From assembly GCA_009829735.1 (NCBI GenBank), contig CM020620.1, forward strand, positions 12,583,420-12,647,419: a stretch of 64,000 bases of DNA. The letters are read 5' to 3'. Shown here one piece after another: positions 40,899-49,832 of this stretch (positions within the stretch are counted from its first letter, which is position 1; each line of letters starts with the position of its first letter). Under the pieces are notes generated by a model. It saw only the letters and a program-made list of their open reading frames with translations, ran no database searches and was not told where the DNA came from. The translations under genes and the position numbers were made by a program. The stretch is from Pyropia yezoensis. Lineage: Eukaryota > Rhodophyta > Bangiophyceae > Bangiales > Bangiaceae.

Positions 40899-43800
40899 CA
40901 CCGCGAGCAGCAGGGATGATGATAAGTGGTGGCCGGGCGTCTTGCGACTTGATCCGGCTATGTTTCTTCGGTGGCGCTCTGGGTTGGCGGTGGCGGGCGT
41001 TGCCCACCCCCCGCCTCCCCGCCAGCCCCACATTCACCGCCGCTTCCGTGACGAGCGTAGTACCTAGCACTTCCGCGGGCCGCACCGCCGGCGATCCACC
41101 CGCCGCTGCAGCCTTCTATCATGCGTCGTAGCGTTGTCGCTGCTGCTGCTATCCCCGTCGACAACGGGCGGTCTCCGCGGCATCACCATCACCGCCGCCA
41201 TGGCAGCGGCCGCTACTGCTGCCGCTGCCGCCGCCGTGGCCGCCGCCGCCGCCGCCGCCGCCGCAGCCGCCGCCGCTGCTGCCTTTGGCTTTGTTGCTGC
41301 TGCAGCCGCCGTCTGGCCCTCCGCATGTGCGGTGCCACCACTCTTATGCACTGAGGGCCGCGCTATCGTTGCCTTTTAAGTCGGACCCGCACCTTCTGCA
41401 GGTGGCGGGCCTTCACAAGCGCCACTACGTCCTTGGCAGTGCAGTGATGGGCACAGCCGCGTCCTGGTGCTGTCCGCAGCTTCCATCCGCCGGTGGTAAG
41501 GGGGAGTCTTCGCCGCGGTGCTGCTCTTTCTTGTTTCGTTCGAATCGGCCACTTCTGCGTTGTACTGGACGGGGTGGCGAGGGGGTATGAGGTGGATAGG
41601 CGGGCATGCGGTCGGCAGGCGATTTCTGACGTCATAGAGTGGGTTGTGGGAGGCCCTGGACAAGCGGCAGGGTGTCCCATGGCGCTGTGCATTGCAAACT
41701 GACAATGCTATTACTCGTTCCCCCCCCCTTAGGTGTCGCTTTTCTGCGGGTACTCTGCCGGCTGCCTCCGAACATGCTTTTTCCTGTGGTTTCCCTCCCC
41801 CCGCTTCCATCTCCTCACAGTGGACTTTTTCATTCAAGGTGTATACGCACGAACAATGGTGGGGCAGCCCGAGACGGCCGCGGACCTAGTGACGGCCGTA
41901 GGGTCTTTTTTTGTCTGGCACCATGGCCGGGTCAGGGCTGGTGGCGAGTTTTGCAGACAAATACCCCTCGGTCTTCTTCTTGGTGAGCCTCCCCTTTGTC
42001 GCACAGATTCTCGTGCTGTGGGGTGGCTGCCCGAAGATCCCGCCGTAGCTCCTTTGTTCCCCTGTCTGTATCGTGCTTTTCTATGACTACTCGTCGTCCT
42101 CCTTGTCGTTCTGATGTCCTCTTTGTCGCTCTCCTCTTCAGCCTCTTCGAGCCAAGTCAAGAACGCGCCAGCCTCGGTGAGCAGGCGTCCCCTACTGACC
42201 CCCACCGCCTCCGCCGCCCGCTCCGCGACGGCCAACCCGTCAATCGCCTCGTCTCCGAGTACGGCCGCGTCAGCAGGATGGTGAACACACCGCCAAACGG
42301 CGCGCCATCCCCATGATCCGTCTCTTCTGCGAACGCCTCGACCACGTCGTCGACGCCACCCCAAACCGACCCAGATACCCAATGGGAAGCAAATAGTGAC
42401 CAGCAGGGCATGCGTCGTTCACAAAACGATAAATTCTATGGATTCTTCGTAGTTGGCAAAGTTCACTGGCTTTCTAAGTCAGGGTACTACGTATCTCTCA
42501 TGTCATCTAGGTGAGTGTTTTAATGTTTTTTCTGGTCTAGTGCACGTTGCGGGAGTATTTGAAAAAGGCGCTACTTCAACATACTTTTTGGCTGGTGAGA
42601 AGCGCCGAGTGCAGTTACGGCTTGTCACTAGCTATGGTAAGAAACCGACGACGCGATCGCCCAGTCGTCTGATCACGCTCGGATTGAGGTCACTCTATCT
42701 GACACGGCGATCTCTCGCTTCCTGAGACGGCACTGCACTCCGTGAAAATTCCTTGATGTGCATCAACACACACGTGAAATTAAGAACGGTGAAGTAGAGC
42801 TCATGAGTGTCCGGCGTCCCGCGAGACACTCTGATGTATTGTCCCCGGACGTCAAGTCTCAGGCGATACCGCGGTCCGACTGTAAAGTATGTACACGTCC
42901 GAGAAGAAGGGACACGTGCGCCCTCCGGGTCGGTGGATGCGATAATCTACCTCAAAAGCACGCTACTGTCGTGCACGTACTTCGGGACTCATGTACACTC
43001 ACACAGGACACCTTTCCAGGCCTTGACGATTACTTGAATTCAGAGAAATGCTTTTACAGACTTAAAACAATTGTTGCTCAAGATCTCTGTACGCGCTCGG
43101 CGGCGATGTTTTCGGGAATTCATGCACACCCCATGCGTGTCTTCGTGTCAAATCACGTCTATCTGCCACCACATGAGGGGCCCCCTGTACCAGCTTCTGT
43201 GGCTGTGGTCGCTGCAGAGGCGAGGAACAGTGGCTGTTTCTTGCCTGCTCGTGGGCCGTGTACTGCCTCGGATATGGCCGATTTAAAAAAACGATCAGTT
43301 CCGTAAGGGGGTTCACAGCAGGATCTCCGAGAACAGTCGCCAAGTGCGCACGCATTCCGGGCCACAAGAATTCTCCGGCGGTGCCCGCGGCCTTGGCCGA
43401 ACCACATCCAACACCACAAATCCGTGTCGCATCCGTGTGATGCCTTGATATGAGACCGGCCGAAAAATCTCCCGTATGCACAGACCGGCCCAGTCTTGGA
43501 GAGGACTGCTGTCAGGGGCTCACAGCATCGGTCCGAGGCCAGGTGCCGCGAAATGAGGCCGATTCTAGGGCGCTGATTGACCAGTACAAAGTAGCCTGCA
43601 GTTGCACAGACAGGTTCGCAGCAGGTACGGGCTGTTGTGACGTGTTTACAAGAGGCCACCACAGAGTACTGTCCCAGTTAATTCCCCGTTGTGGGGGAGA
43701 TCCGTCACTCGAGCACAGCCCTGGAAAGTCGATCGGATAGGGATCAGACGAGGACCGCCGAATCGGATGAGACGTATGCGATACCAGCTGCCGCGATTTA

Positions 43801-44485
43801 GCGGCAGCCGATGGGAAGGGGGGAAACATTGGTACTTCGGTGGAATGCTGCTGTGACCTAATGTGAACCCCCTTATGAATTTCATCATTCTTCAGAAATC
43901 GGCCATATTCGACGCACGGAACAATCTCCCCCGTGCCACGCGAACCCCCACACCGCTACCCGGGGAGGTCGACGGGTGTCACCGTCGCCCGCAACAGCGG
44001 CCGCCATCGTCGCCTGTCACCTTCGCGGCGGCCGCGTGCCGCGGCAGGGACGTTCGGCATGAGAGTGGTGGCGACGACTGTTTCCGCCGCTGCCGTCGCG
44101 AGCAACGCTGGCGGGGGTCGGGCGGTGGGGCGGGTCGGGGACAGCGGCGGCCGCCATGCTCGCTAGCAACCGTGGCGGCGGCCGCGAGCATCATCAGTGA
44201 AGTCACGGCGATAGGGGGCTTCAGGGACAGAAGGGGGAGGGGCGCGGAGAAGGTAAGCGGGCAGTCGTGGGGGAGGGAGTGGCGGGCGAGCGACCAGCGC
44301 CGGCCCCCGCGACGAGGGGGTGGCTAGGACCTGCGTCGGGACGCGCGGCAAGAGGCCAGCGGCGGCTTCGGTAACGGAGGCGGTGGAGGCTGTGGCGGCG
44401 GTGGCGGTGGCGGCTGGGGCGGGCGGCCGCCCTGACCGTCTCGGCGCAAGGGCGGCCGGGCCGAAAAACTTCGCGCGCCCGCCCG
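40899..44485. other. 3.6-kb stretch with no recognisable gene
   Basis: Contains a (GCC)n tract near 41205-41290 that encodes poly-Ala in one frame. A minus-strand frame at 41834-42382 has an acidic helix-like part ('AFLTWLEEAEEESDKEDIR') but no known domain. 42420-43920 is less G/C-rich, with short frames only (for example 42758-43306 plus) and repeated GGCCGA-type words. 43950-44480 is G/C-rich and open on both strands without motifs. A degraded element could hide here. Confidence 0.4.
41205..41290. repeat. GCC trinucleotide tract
   Basis: Near-uninterrupted GCC/GCT triplets giving poly-Ala in one frame and poly-Arg/Arg-Gly in others. Composition only. Confidence 0.8.
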
Positions 44486-45427
44486 TTGGTGGGTTTGTCG
44501 ATCGCCAGCGATGACGGGCCTGCCACCGCGGCTCCGCGGCTGCAGAGGCGGTGGAAGTGGCGGTGGCGGTGGCGGTGGTGGCCGGACTGGCACGTCTACG
44601 GCCTGGCCGCGACACTGTGCGGGGACGGGGGCGGCCGCGACGGCTGCTGCCGCCGCCGCCGCCGCCGCGCCCGCCGCCGCGTCGTCCGTGCCTGGCGCCC
44701 CCCCCCCCCCCCCCCCCCCCCCCGGCGTCGTCCCCCGGCCAACGACCCTTGTGGCAGTGGCGACGGTGGCGGCGGGTCCGGTGCCGGTGGAAGCGGAGGG
44801 GACAGTGGCGGTGGTGGCGGGCGAGGCGGCGGTGGCAACGGACGTGGTGGCAGTGGCGGCGACGATGGCGGCGGTGGATATAGCGACGCCGACGACGACG
44901 CTGACGACGGCGCCGTCGAGGGCGACGGCGACAACGCCGACGACCAAGACGACGTGAACAAAGACGACTAGGACGACTACAAAGTCGGCACCTCGTACGC
45001 GCCGTACAAGATCCCATTCTCGGCGTCGGCTGCCCGGCGGGTGCGCTTCTCTCGCCCGTTCATCCATGGCTTTCTGCTGCCGCCACGGTTCGACAGGCCA
45101 AGGCTCCTCCCCGCGCCGTTTGACGTCGTGGGAGATACGCAGTATGAGCGTTTGGCCGCCCGCGTGCACGGCAAGGCTTCGGTCGAGCTGCAGACTTCGT
45201 ACAGCATCTGCGCGTCGGTGCAGGCCCTGCACGACCGTGCGCTGAGCGCCGAGCTGCAGGCCGTGGTCGATGACAGACCCGTCACCCGCTCTGACCTGGA
45301 CAGCCGCGTGGCCCTGCACCAGTTGTTTGTGCTCACCTCGGCGCGCTACAATGTGTTGGACTTGGCGGTGACGGACGCGACGCAGGCGGCCACCCTCCAT
45401 GCATTGGTCAACTGCCACAACCGGCTG
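44486..45427 (+). pseudogene. Gag-like gene, 5' part, cut by element C2
   Basis: Frame open from 44486 with a Gly/Asp-rich low-complexity N-terminus, a C26 run at 44698-44723, and one TAG at 44969-44971. A balanced domain follows ('YAPYKIPFSASAARRVRFSR', 'SDLDSRVALHQLFVLTSARY') and stops at the C2 insertion. Removing C2 and one copy of the GGCTG/GGCCG duplication joins it in frame to 47366 ('CHNRL' then 'DQYCQGFDFF'). The pattern 'SARYNVL...' and the closing block resemble gag of the DIRS-like element at 52-53 kb ('SARYDYL', 'GWQRFFNAVSADE'), so it may be gag of a related element. Homology is weak and unproven. Confidence 0.5.
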
Positions 45428-45722
45428 TGTGACAGTATTGACCCCCAGGTAGAGGGGCAACACGTGCCATGCAAGGGGCGGCAGGCCACTAGCCTGACCC
45501 GTTCCTCCCCCTGCATTTGGGTCCATATTCCCTTAGTTTTGGATAGTTATCTTAGTAGTAAATCCAACGTGGATTTGAGGGTTTTCTGCATTTATCGTCT
45601 TGAATTTTCGTGTGGCCCGGTGGGCAGGTGCTGGGGTGGGAGACCGAGTGGCGAGATTCTGAGGGGACCCTGGGGGGATAAGGGGAGGGACAGCGGGGCT
45701 TGGCCTTGCTTCCCCGTCCCAG
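45428..45722 (+). repeat. C2 left LTR, truncated
   Basis: Starts TGTGACA (one change from TGTGGCA) and follows the C LTR for about 295 of 468 bp, ending after CCCCGTCCC, where the internal segment is joined. Confidence 0.85.
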
Positions 45723-46555
45723 AGTGAGAGAAGCCAGAGCATCCCCCGCCGCTGGACACAAGACACCCAGGTCGACATGACCTCGAGGAGCCACTGGATT
45801 GCCAACATGGCGAACACCACGTGGTCCAGGCTAGCCGTCAACATGACGGAGCCGAAGTGGTCGAGCAACCGTGGTAGCAACGCCGGAAACCCGTAGGGGA
45901 CCTCAACTAGAGGCCACCACTTGGGCTTCTTGGGGTAGTACTGCTCCTTGCTAGCAGGTGACTGCTGCGAAAATTCGAGTTGAGCCGAGGTCACCAAGTA
46001 GGGACCTCGCCGAAAGTCCTTCTCCATCCGCACATCAAAGTGATGAGTGTGCGGATCGACGTCGCGAAGGTACGGGGGGCGAGTTGCCACCGCGTCCCAA
46101 GTCAATTTCGGCACGTCGCCGGTGCCCGGGATAGTACCCCCGCGGTCCACCATGGCCTTGGCCCGCTGCACGTCTTCGACCTCGTCCTCATCCAGGAAGG
46201 CAAACTGGTCCGTCCTAAAGTCGGGAGGAAACCCGACCCTACGGGGGAACTTCTCCCGTGGGCGGTCCCATACTCGACTCATCGCTGTGCCAAGTCGGCC
46301 ACAGCGGAGAACAGTCAACCCCTCCTCATATAGAGGCCAAGCGGGGTAAAACCACCGCCCCAAGGCCTCCAGTGGGATAACGCGGCCCGTCTCCGGGGGA
46401 GATCCCGCCGCCAACCCAAAGCCGGGTGACGCGGGAGTCCCATCCCCCGGAGCGACCGCGGAGCCCCGGCCGGAAGTCCCGGCAAGCGCTGCATCGTAGG
46501 ACGTGTCCTCCATACGTTCATCCAGGGAGTCAGTCTCCACCCCCGGGGTCACCAT
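45533..46555 (-). CDS. C2 opposite-strand ORF, intact but fused to LTR sequence
   Basis: 340 codons from ATG 46555 ('MVTPGVETDSLDERMEDT'), nearly identical to the first part of the ORF at 31500-32951. At the codon where that copy has TAA (32334-32336) this one has TAC. The homologous part ends near 45735, after 'SCVQRRGMLW'. The final 67 or so residues are antisense LTR sequence, added by the deletion that formed C2. Survival of this frame in an element that lost gag-pol is notable. Function unknown. Confidence 0.6.
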   Translation of the reverse strand: MVTPGVETDSLDERMEDTSYDAALAGTSGRGSAVAPGDGTPASPGFGLAAGSPPETGRVIPLEALGRWFYPAWPLYEEGLTVLRCGRLGTAMSRVWDRPREKFPRRVGFPPDFRTDQFAFLDEDEVEDVQRAKAMVDRGGTIPGTGDVPKLTWDAVATRPPYLRDVDPHTHHFDVRMEKDFRRGPYLVTSAQLEFSQQSPASKEQYYPKKPKWWPLVEVPYGFPALLPRLLDHFGSVMLTASLDHVVFAMLAIQWLLEVMSTWVSCVQRRGMLWLLSLWDGEARPSPAVPPLIPPGSPQNLATRSPTPAPAHRATRKFKTINAENPQIHVGFTTKITIQN

Positions 46556-46890
46556 GGCTCTCCCCAAGTTAGGGAGAGACGACCTGGTTGCAGTTGCACG
46601 AGACCCTCCTCGAGTTGAGGGGGGCTCGGATCGCGGGTAGATGGGTGGCCTCCCCAGCGTGGGGCGGCCCAGGGTAAAGTGAAGAGGATGTGTTGGTGGT
46701 GGTGAGGTGAGTACCGATAAGAGCAAGCTGCCAAGTGGGCAAGCTTGAGGAGAGGGGCAGTCAACGTGACCGCCTCCACGTCCACATGACGTACCAGGGG
46801 GACAGCAAGCCGCGCCCCCAACGCCGCGATGTGCGTTTCTACGCCCCCTCGCAGGGCCGACCGGGCCGGTCGGAACTGAGAAGAGGCGAG

Positions 46891-47360
46891 TGTGGCAGTA
46901 TTGACCCCCAGGTAGAGGGGCAACACGTGCCATGCAAGGGGCGGCAGGCCACTAGCCTGACCCGTTCCTCCCCCTGCATTTGGGTCCATATTCCCTAAGT
47001 TTGGGATTGTTAGCTTAGTAGTACATCCAACTTGGATTTGAGGGTTTTCTGCATTTATCGTCTTGAATTTTCGTGTGGCCCGGTGGGCAGGTGCTGGGGT
47101 GGGAGATTCTGAGTGGCGAGATTCTGAGGGGACCCTGGGGGGATAAGGGGAGGGACAGCGGGGCTTGGCCCTGCGTCCCCGTCCCGACCAAGAAACTGTT
47201 GGACCACACACCATCTTCTTGTTTGTCAGTGGCAGAAATGTCCCACAACAGGGAAAGAGTGTGTGCGACTTGCACTTCTTCCGGTTCCCTCGACACGGGA
47301 GGCAGCCATTGCGCACCGCCCCGACTTGGGTGTTGCGTGTGCGAGTGGGTTTTTGCCACA
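46891..47360 (+). repeat. C2 right LTR
   Basis: 470 bp, TGTGGCA...TGCCACA, the best preserved member of the family here. GGCCG follows, pairing with GGCTG at 45423-45427. Confidence 0.92.
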
Positions 47361-47365
47361 GGCCG

Positions 47366-47524
47366 GACCAGTACTGCCAAGGGTTTGACTTCTTCGCCAC
47401 CGCCCTAGACGAGCAGCTCGTCCGGGCGGCCTCCCGCCAACACGGCCGCCGCGCGGCCGCCGCAATAGCCCATTCGAGCACAATTTGCCTGGTCTCCGTA
47501 GCTCCCCCTCTTCGTCGTTGGTAA
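47366..47524 (+). pseudogene. Gag-like gene, 3' part, after element C2
   Basis: Continues the frame of 44486-45427 once C2 is removed: 'DQYCQGFDFFATALDEQLVR' followed by an Arg/Ala-rich end and a stop at 47524. Basic, like the C-terminus of an RNA-binding gag. Confidence 0.5.
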
Positions 47525-48002
47525 GGATATCGACGCCTTAGACAATGAAGGTGAAAGAACACTCCGGAGACAGTGCAATGTGTGCTTGCACAAGGTGCGC
47601 GATCCAGCACAGAAAAAGACGCCCTTTGCACACGCTCTGAGCCGGGTGTTTCGGGGTCTGCACGGGTTCGCACGCGATGTTTGGGCCAAAATTCAGTCCC
47701 CCGACGTCTTGGGGTTTGACACCACTGCGACGGGATCAAGGAGCTCCTGCATTGCACATCCTATGTTTTCCGGACGGTTTATCTGTCTGATAATGTCTCT
47801 CTTCATCAAGCTCGAGATAGCTGGAGAGGGACTAGGGTGTGCCAAAAACGTAGACTGACTTGAAGCATGGGTGACAATACTGCACTCAGAATTCAAGCAA
47901 GCGAAAAAGGAAGAACAAGCGGTGGCAGGAAGACACCGTCAAGTCGACAAAAGGGACGCCCGTGAAAGCGCCCTCAAGAGAAGGGTGCGGGGAGGACAGA
48001 GG
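47525..48002. other. Unassigned spacer left of the tandem array
   Basis: About 480 bp of moderate G+C without a supported frame; purine-rich towards 47890-48000. No repeat or gene recognised. Confidence 0.4.
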
Positions 48003-48472
48003 CGCGGGACAAGTCCATGGACGCTGCCGCGCCCAGGCGGGCCCGGCCGACGCCCGCGCGGCCGCCCCTTAAACACCCCTGCCGCCCGCCCGCCCGTCCC
48101 CCCCCCCCCCCTCCCCCCCCCGTCGCCGGTCACCGATACCCGGCGCCCCTTCCGCCACCTAGGCCGAGGCCCATGCTGCTCCCCGCCGCGCCAGCTGCGG
48201 TCCGCCCACTCGGCCGCAGGCGTGGCGGGAACCACCGGGGAGCAAGGGGGTGCAGGGGGGGGGAGGGGGAGGGCGGGGAGGGGGGGGTGGGGGGGTGGGA
48301 GCAGAGAGGGCAAGCGCGCGGCCGTAACTGCCGCCAGCCTCTCTCCGCCTGGGCCGTGCCGCCCTGCGGCCAACCCGATCGTCCGTCGTAGGCACCGCCG
48401 ACCGCCTCCTGCCCTCAATCGGCCACGCGTGTCGGTTGGCCAGTTACCAGCCATTGTCAAGGAGAGTCACCG
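48003..48472 (-). repeat. T1: terminal repeat at the left end of the DIRS-like array
   Basis: About 470 bp, present three times (T2 53527-53996, T3 59053-59519). The left 135 bp differ from T2 and T3 at several sites; from about 48139 on it matches T2 exactly by eye. Contains a C13TC10 tract. Confidence 0.9.
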
Positions 48473-48476
48473 TGCA

Positions 48477-49497
48477 TTACAGCTGGAGAGGGAGTAGGGT
48501 GTGCCAAAGAGGGGGGAGATGCCGTACCAGACGCCGCCGTACGTAAAGGGAGAAAAGAGCCCGTGCTGCCGGGGAAGATGGCCACTGCGCGTTGATGTAG
48601 TGCTTATAGGCTGTCTCCACGCACGACAGCCCTATCAGCTGCTGGATCAGCGGCGGCGACACACCAATGGCGCTAGCTGCTGACGCTGCGCCAGCGCGCG
48701 GCAAGTGGCCGGTCCACTTGACGCCTAGCGGAGGCGCGCACGTCGTCAGTCGTAGCAGCCGCGCGAGCCAGGAGGAGACAACCCGAGTTGGAAGCGCGAG
48801 GAGGGCCTGTCGGCCGGGAGAGGCAAAGATGTGCTCCGCCGCTGCGCGCCCAGACAGGAAGTGGCGCGCCCATACGCGCCTGACGAGGCGCAGCGCAGGG
48901 TCGGTGTCCCAGCCGCCAGGGGCAACGGGGACGGTAAACGCCGGCCGAGTGCCCTTCTTGAGCACCACCATCTTGTACACCGGCACCTGAACCTCGAAGT
49001 CCGAGCTGGTCGGGCGCAGGTCCCTCGCACGAACGTTGGCTGCCGCCCCAGGGCGGTTAAACATCATGTAGGCCAATACCAGCCCAGCGCATTTCCGGCG
49101 CTGGGCCTCTGACGTGGTGCCAAAAGCCTAGGGATGCCAGCTGCACCACAGCCTCGGGGGGAAGCGGCCCAAGCACGGCCAGCAGGCTGCCCTCAGCCAC
49201 CGTGTGTAGCCGGTTCAGGCCGACGCGCGCGTCCGCAACGAGAGGGTCGTCTTTGGGGGAAGAAAGGCCGGCCACGCGATGGACAGCGCGCACCACGGTG
49301 AGGTAGGAGGAGACTGTGTCGGGCGCGCAGGTGCCTCCGTCCAGAAGGGAGCCCATGTAGCGCACAACGGCCTCTGGGGCGGCCGGGAGCACGCGCGCGC
49401 CAATCCGGTCGCAGAAGTTCTCAAACCGCTCCCAAGCGTTAAGGTACTTGCCCTTGGTAGACCCTCGGTAGGTGGCGGCTATCAGCCGCCGCGCCAT
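48477..49497 (-). pseudogene. YR: Tyrosine recombinase of DIRS-like copy 1, frameshifted
   Basis: The N-terminal core-binding domain (49497-49112) is typical of phage-integrase-like SAM folds ('GKYLNAWERFENFCDRIG', 'VVRYMGSLLDGG'). The catalytic domain follows in another frame (from about 49105, 'LAYMMFNRPGAAANVRARDL'), with the first Arg in VRARDL, the GHLPR box (H-x-x-R) and the tyrosine near 'TAYKHYI'. The break is a one-base indel near 49105-49115. Copy 2 has the identical break, so it predates the duplication or is a programmed shift. The enzyme would integrate a circular cDNA without target duplication. Confidence 0.85.
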
Positions 49498-49710
49498 GCC
49501 CGCCCCTTCGCCCCAACCGAAGCGGCGCGCTCGCAGAGCTCCGGTCAGGCGGTCCCAACGCTCCGCGCGGGGGATGGGGTTCCGCTGGCGCCTCTATCAG
49601 CCGCCGCGCCATGTCCGCCCCTTCGCCCCAGCCGAAGCGGCGCCCTCGCAGAGCTCCGGTCAGGCGGTCCCAACGCTCCGCGCGGGGGATGGGGTTCCAC
49701 TGGCGCCTGA
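49481..49710 (-). repeat. 115-bp tandem duplication at the recombinase start
   Basis: Two direct units starting at 49481 and 49596, over 95% alike, each containing an ATG that begins 'MARRLI'. The recombinase start can therefore be taken from either unit, but only the 3'-proximal one leads into the domain. Also present in copy 2. Confidence 0.85.
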
Positions 49711-49832
49711 GAATTGGAAGACCACCACACTCCACGGGGGGGCGGGGCGGGGCTGCTCCGACTCCCGTGCCGGAAGATGGAGTGCTCTGGCGGAAGGTAG
49801 TGCAGGACGTCGCAGGCCTCCATCGCGATGGG

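Larger units (their letters stand above)
45428..47360 (+). mobile_element. C2: gag-pol-less derivative of element C
   Basis: 1.9-kb insertion consisting of a truncated left LTR (45428-45722), an internal segment matching about 32130-33286 of element C, and a full right LTR (46891-47360). It is flanked by GGCTG and GGCCG, a target duplication with one substitution. All of gag and pol is missing, while most of the opposite-strand ORF is kept and open. It must have been moved by proteins from another copy, or lost gag-pol after insertion. Confidence 0.85.

Noticed and set aside
44324..45526. 400-codon minus-strand frame
   Set aside because: Complement of the gag-like gene 44486-45427; low-complexity Val/Ala and Arg/His stretches, no domain.
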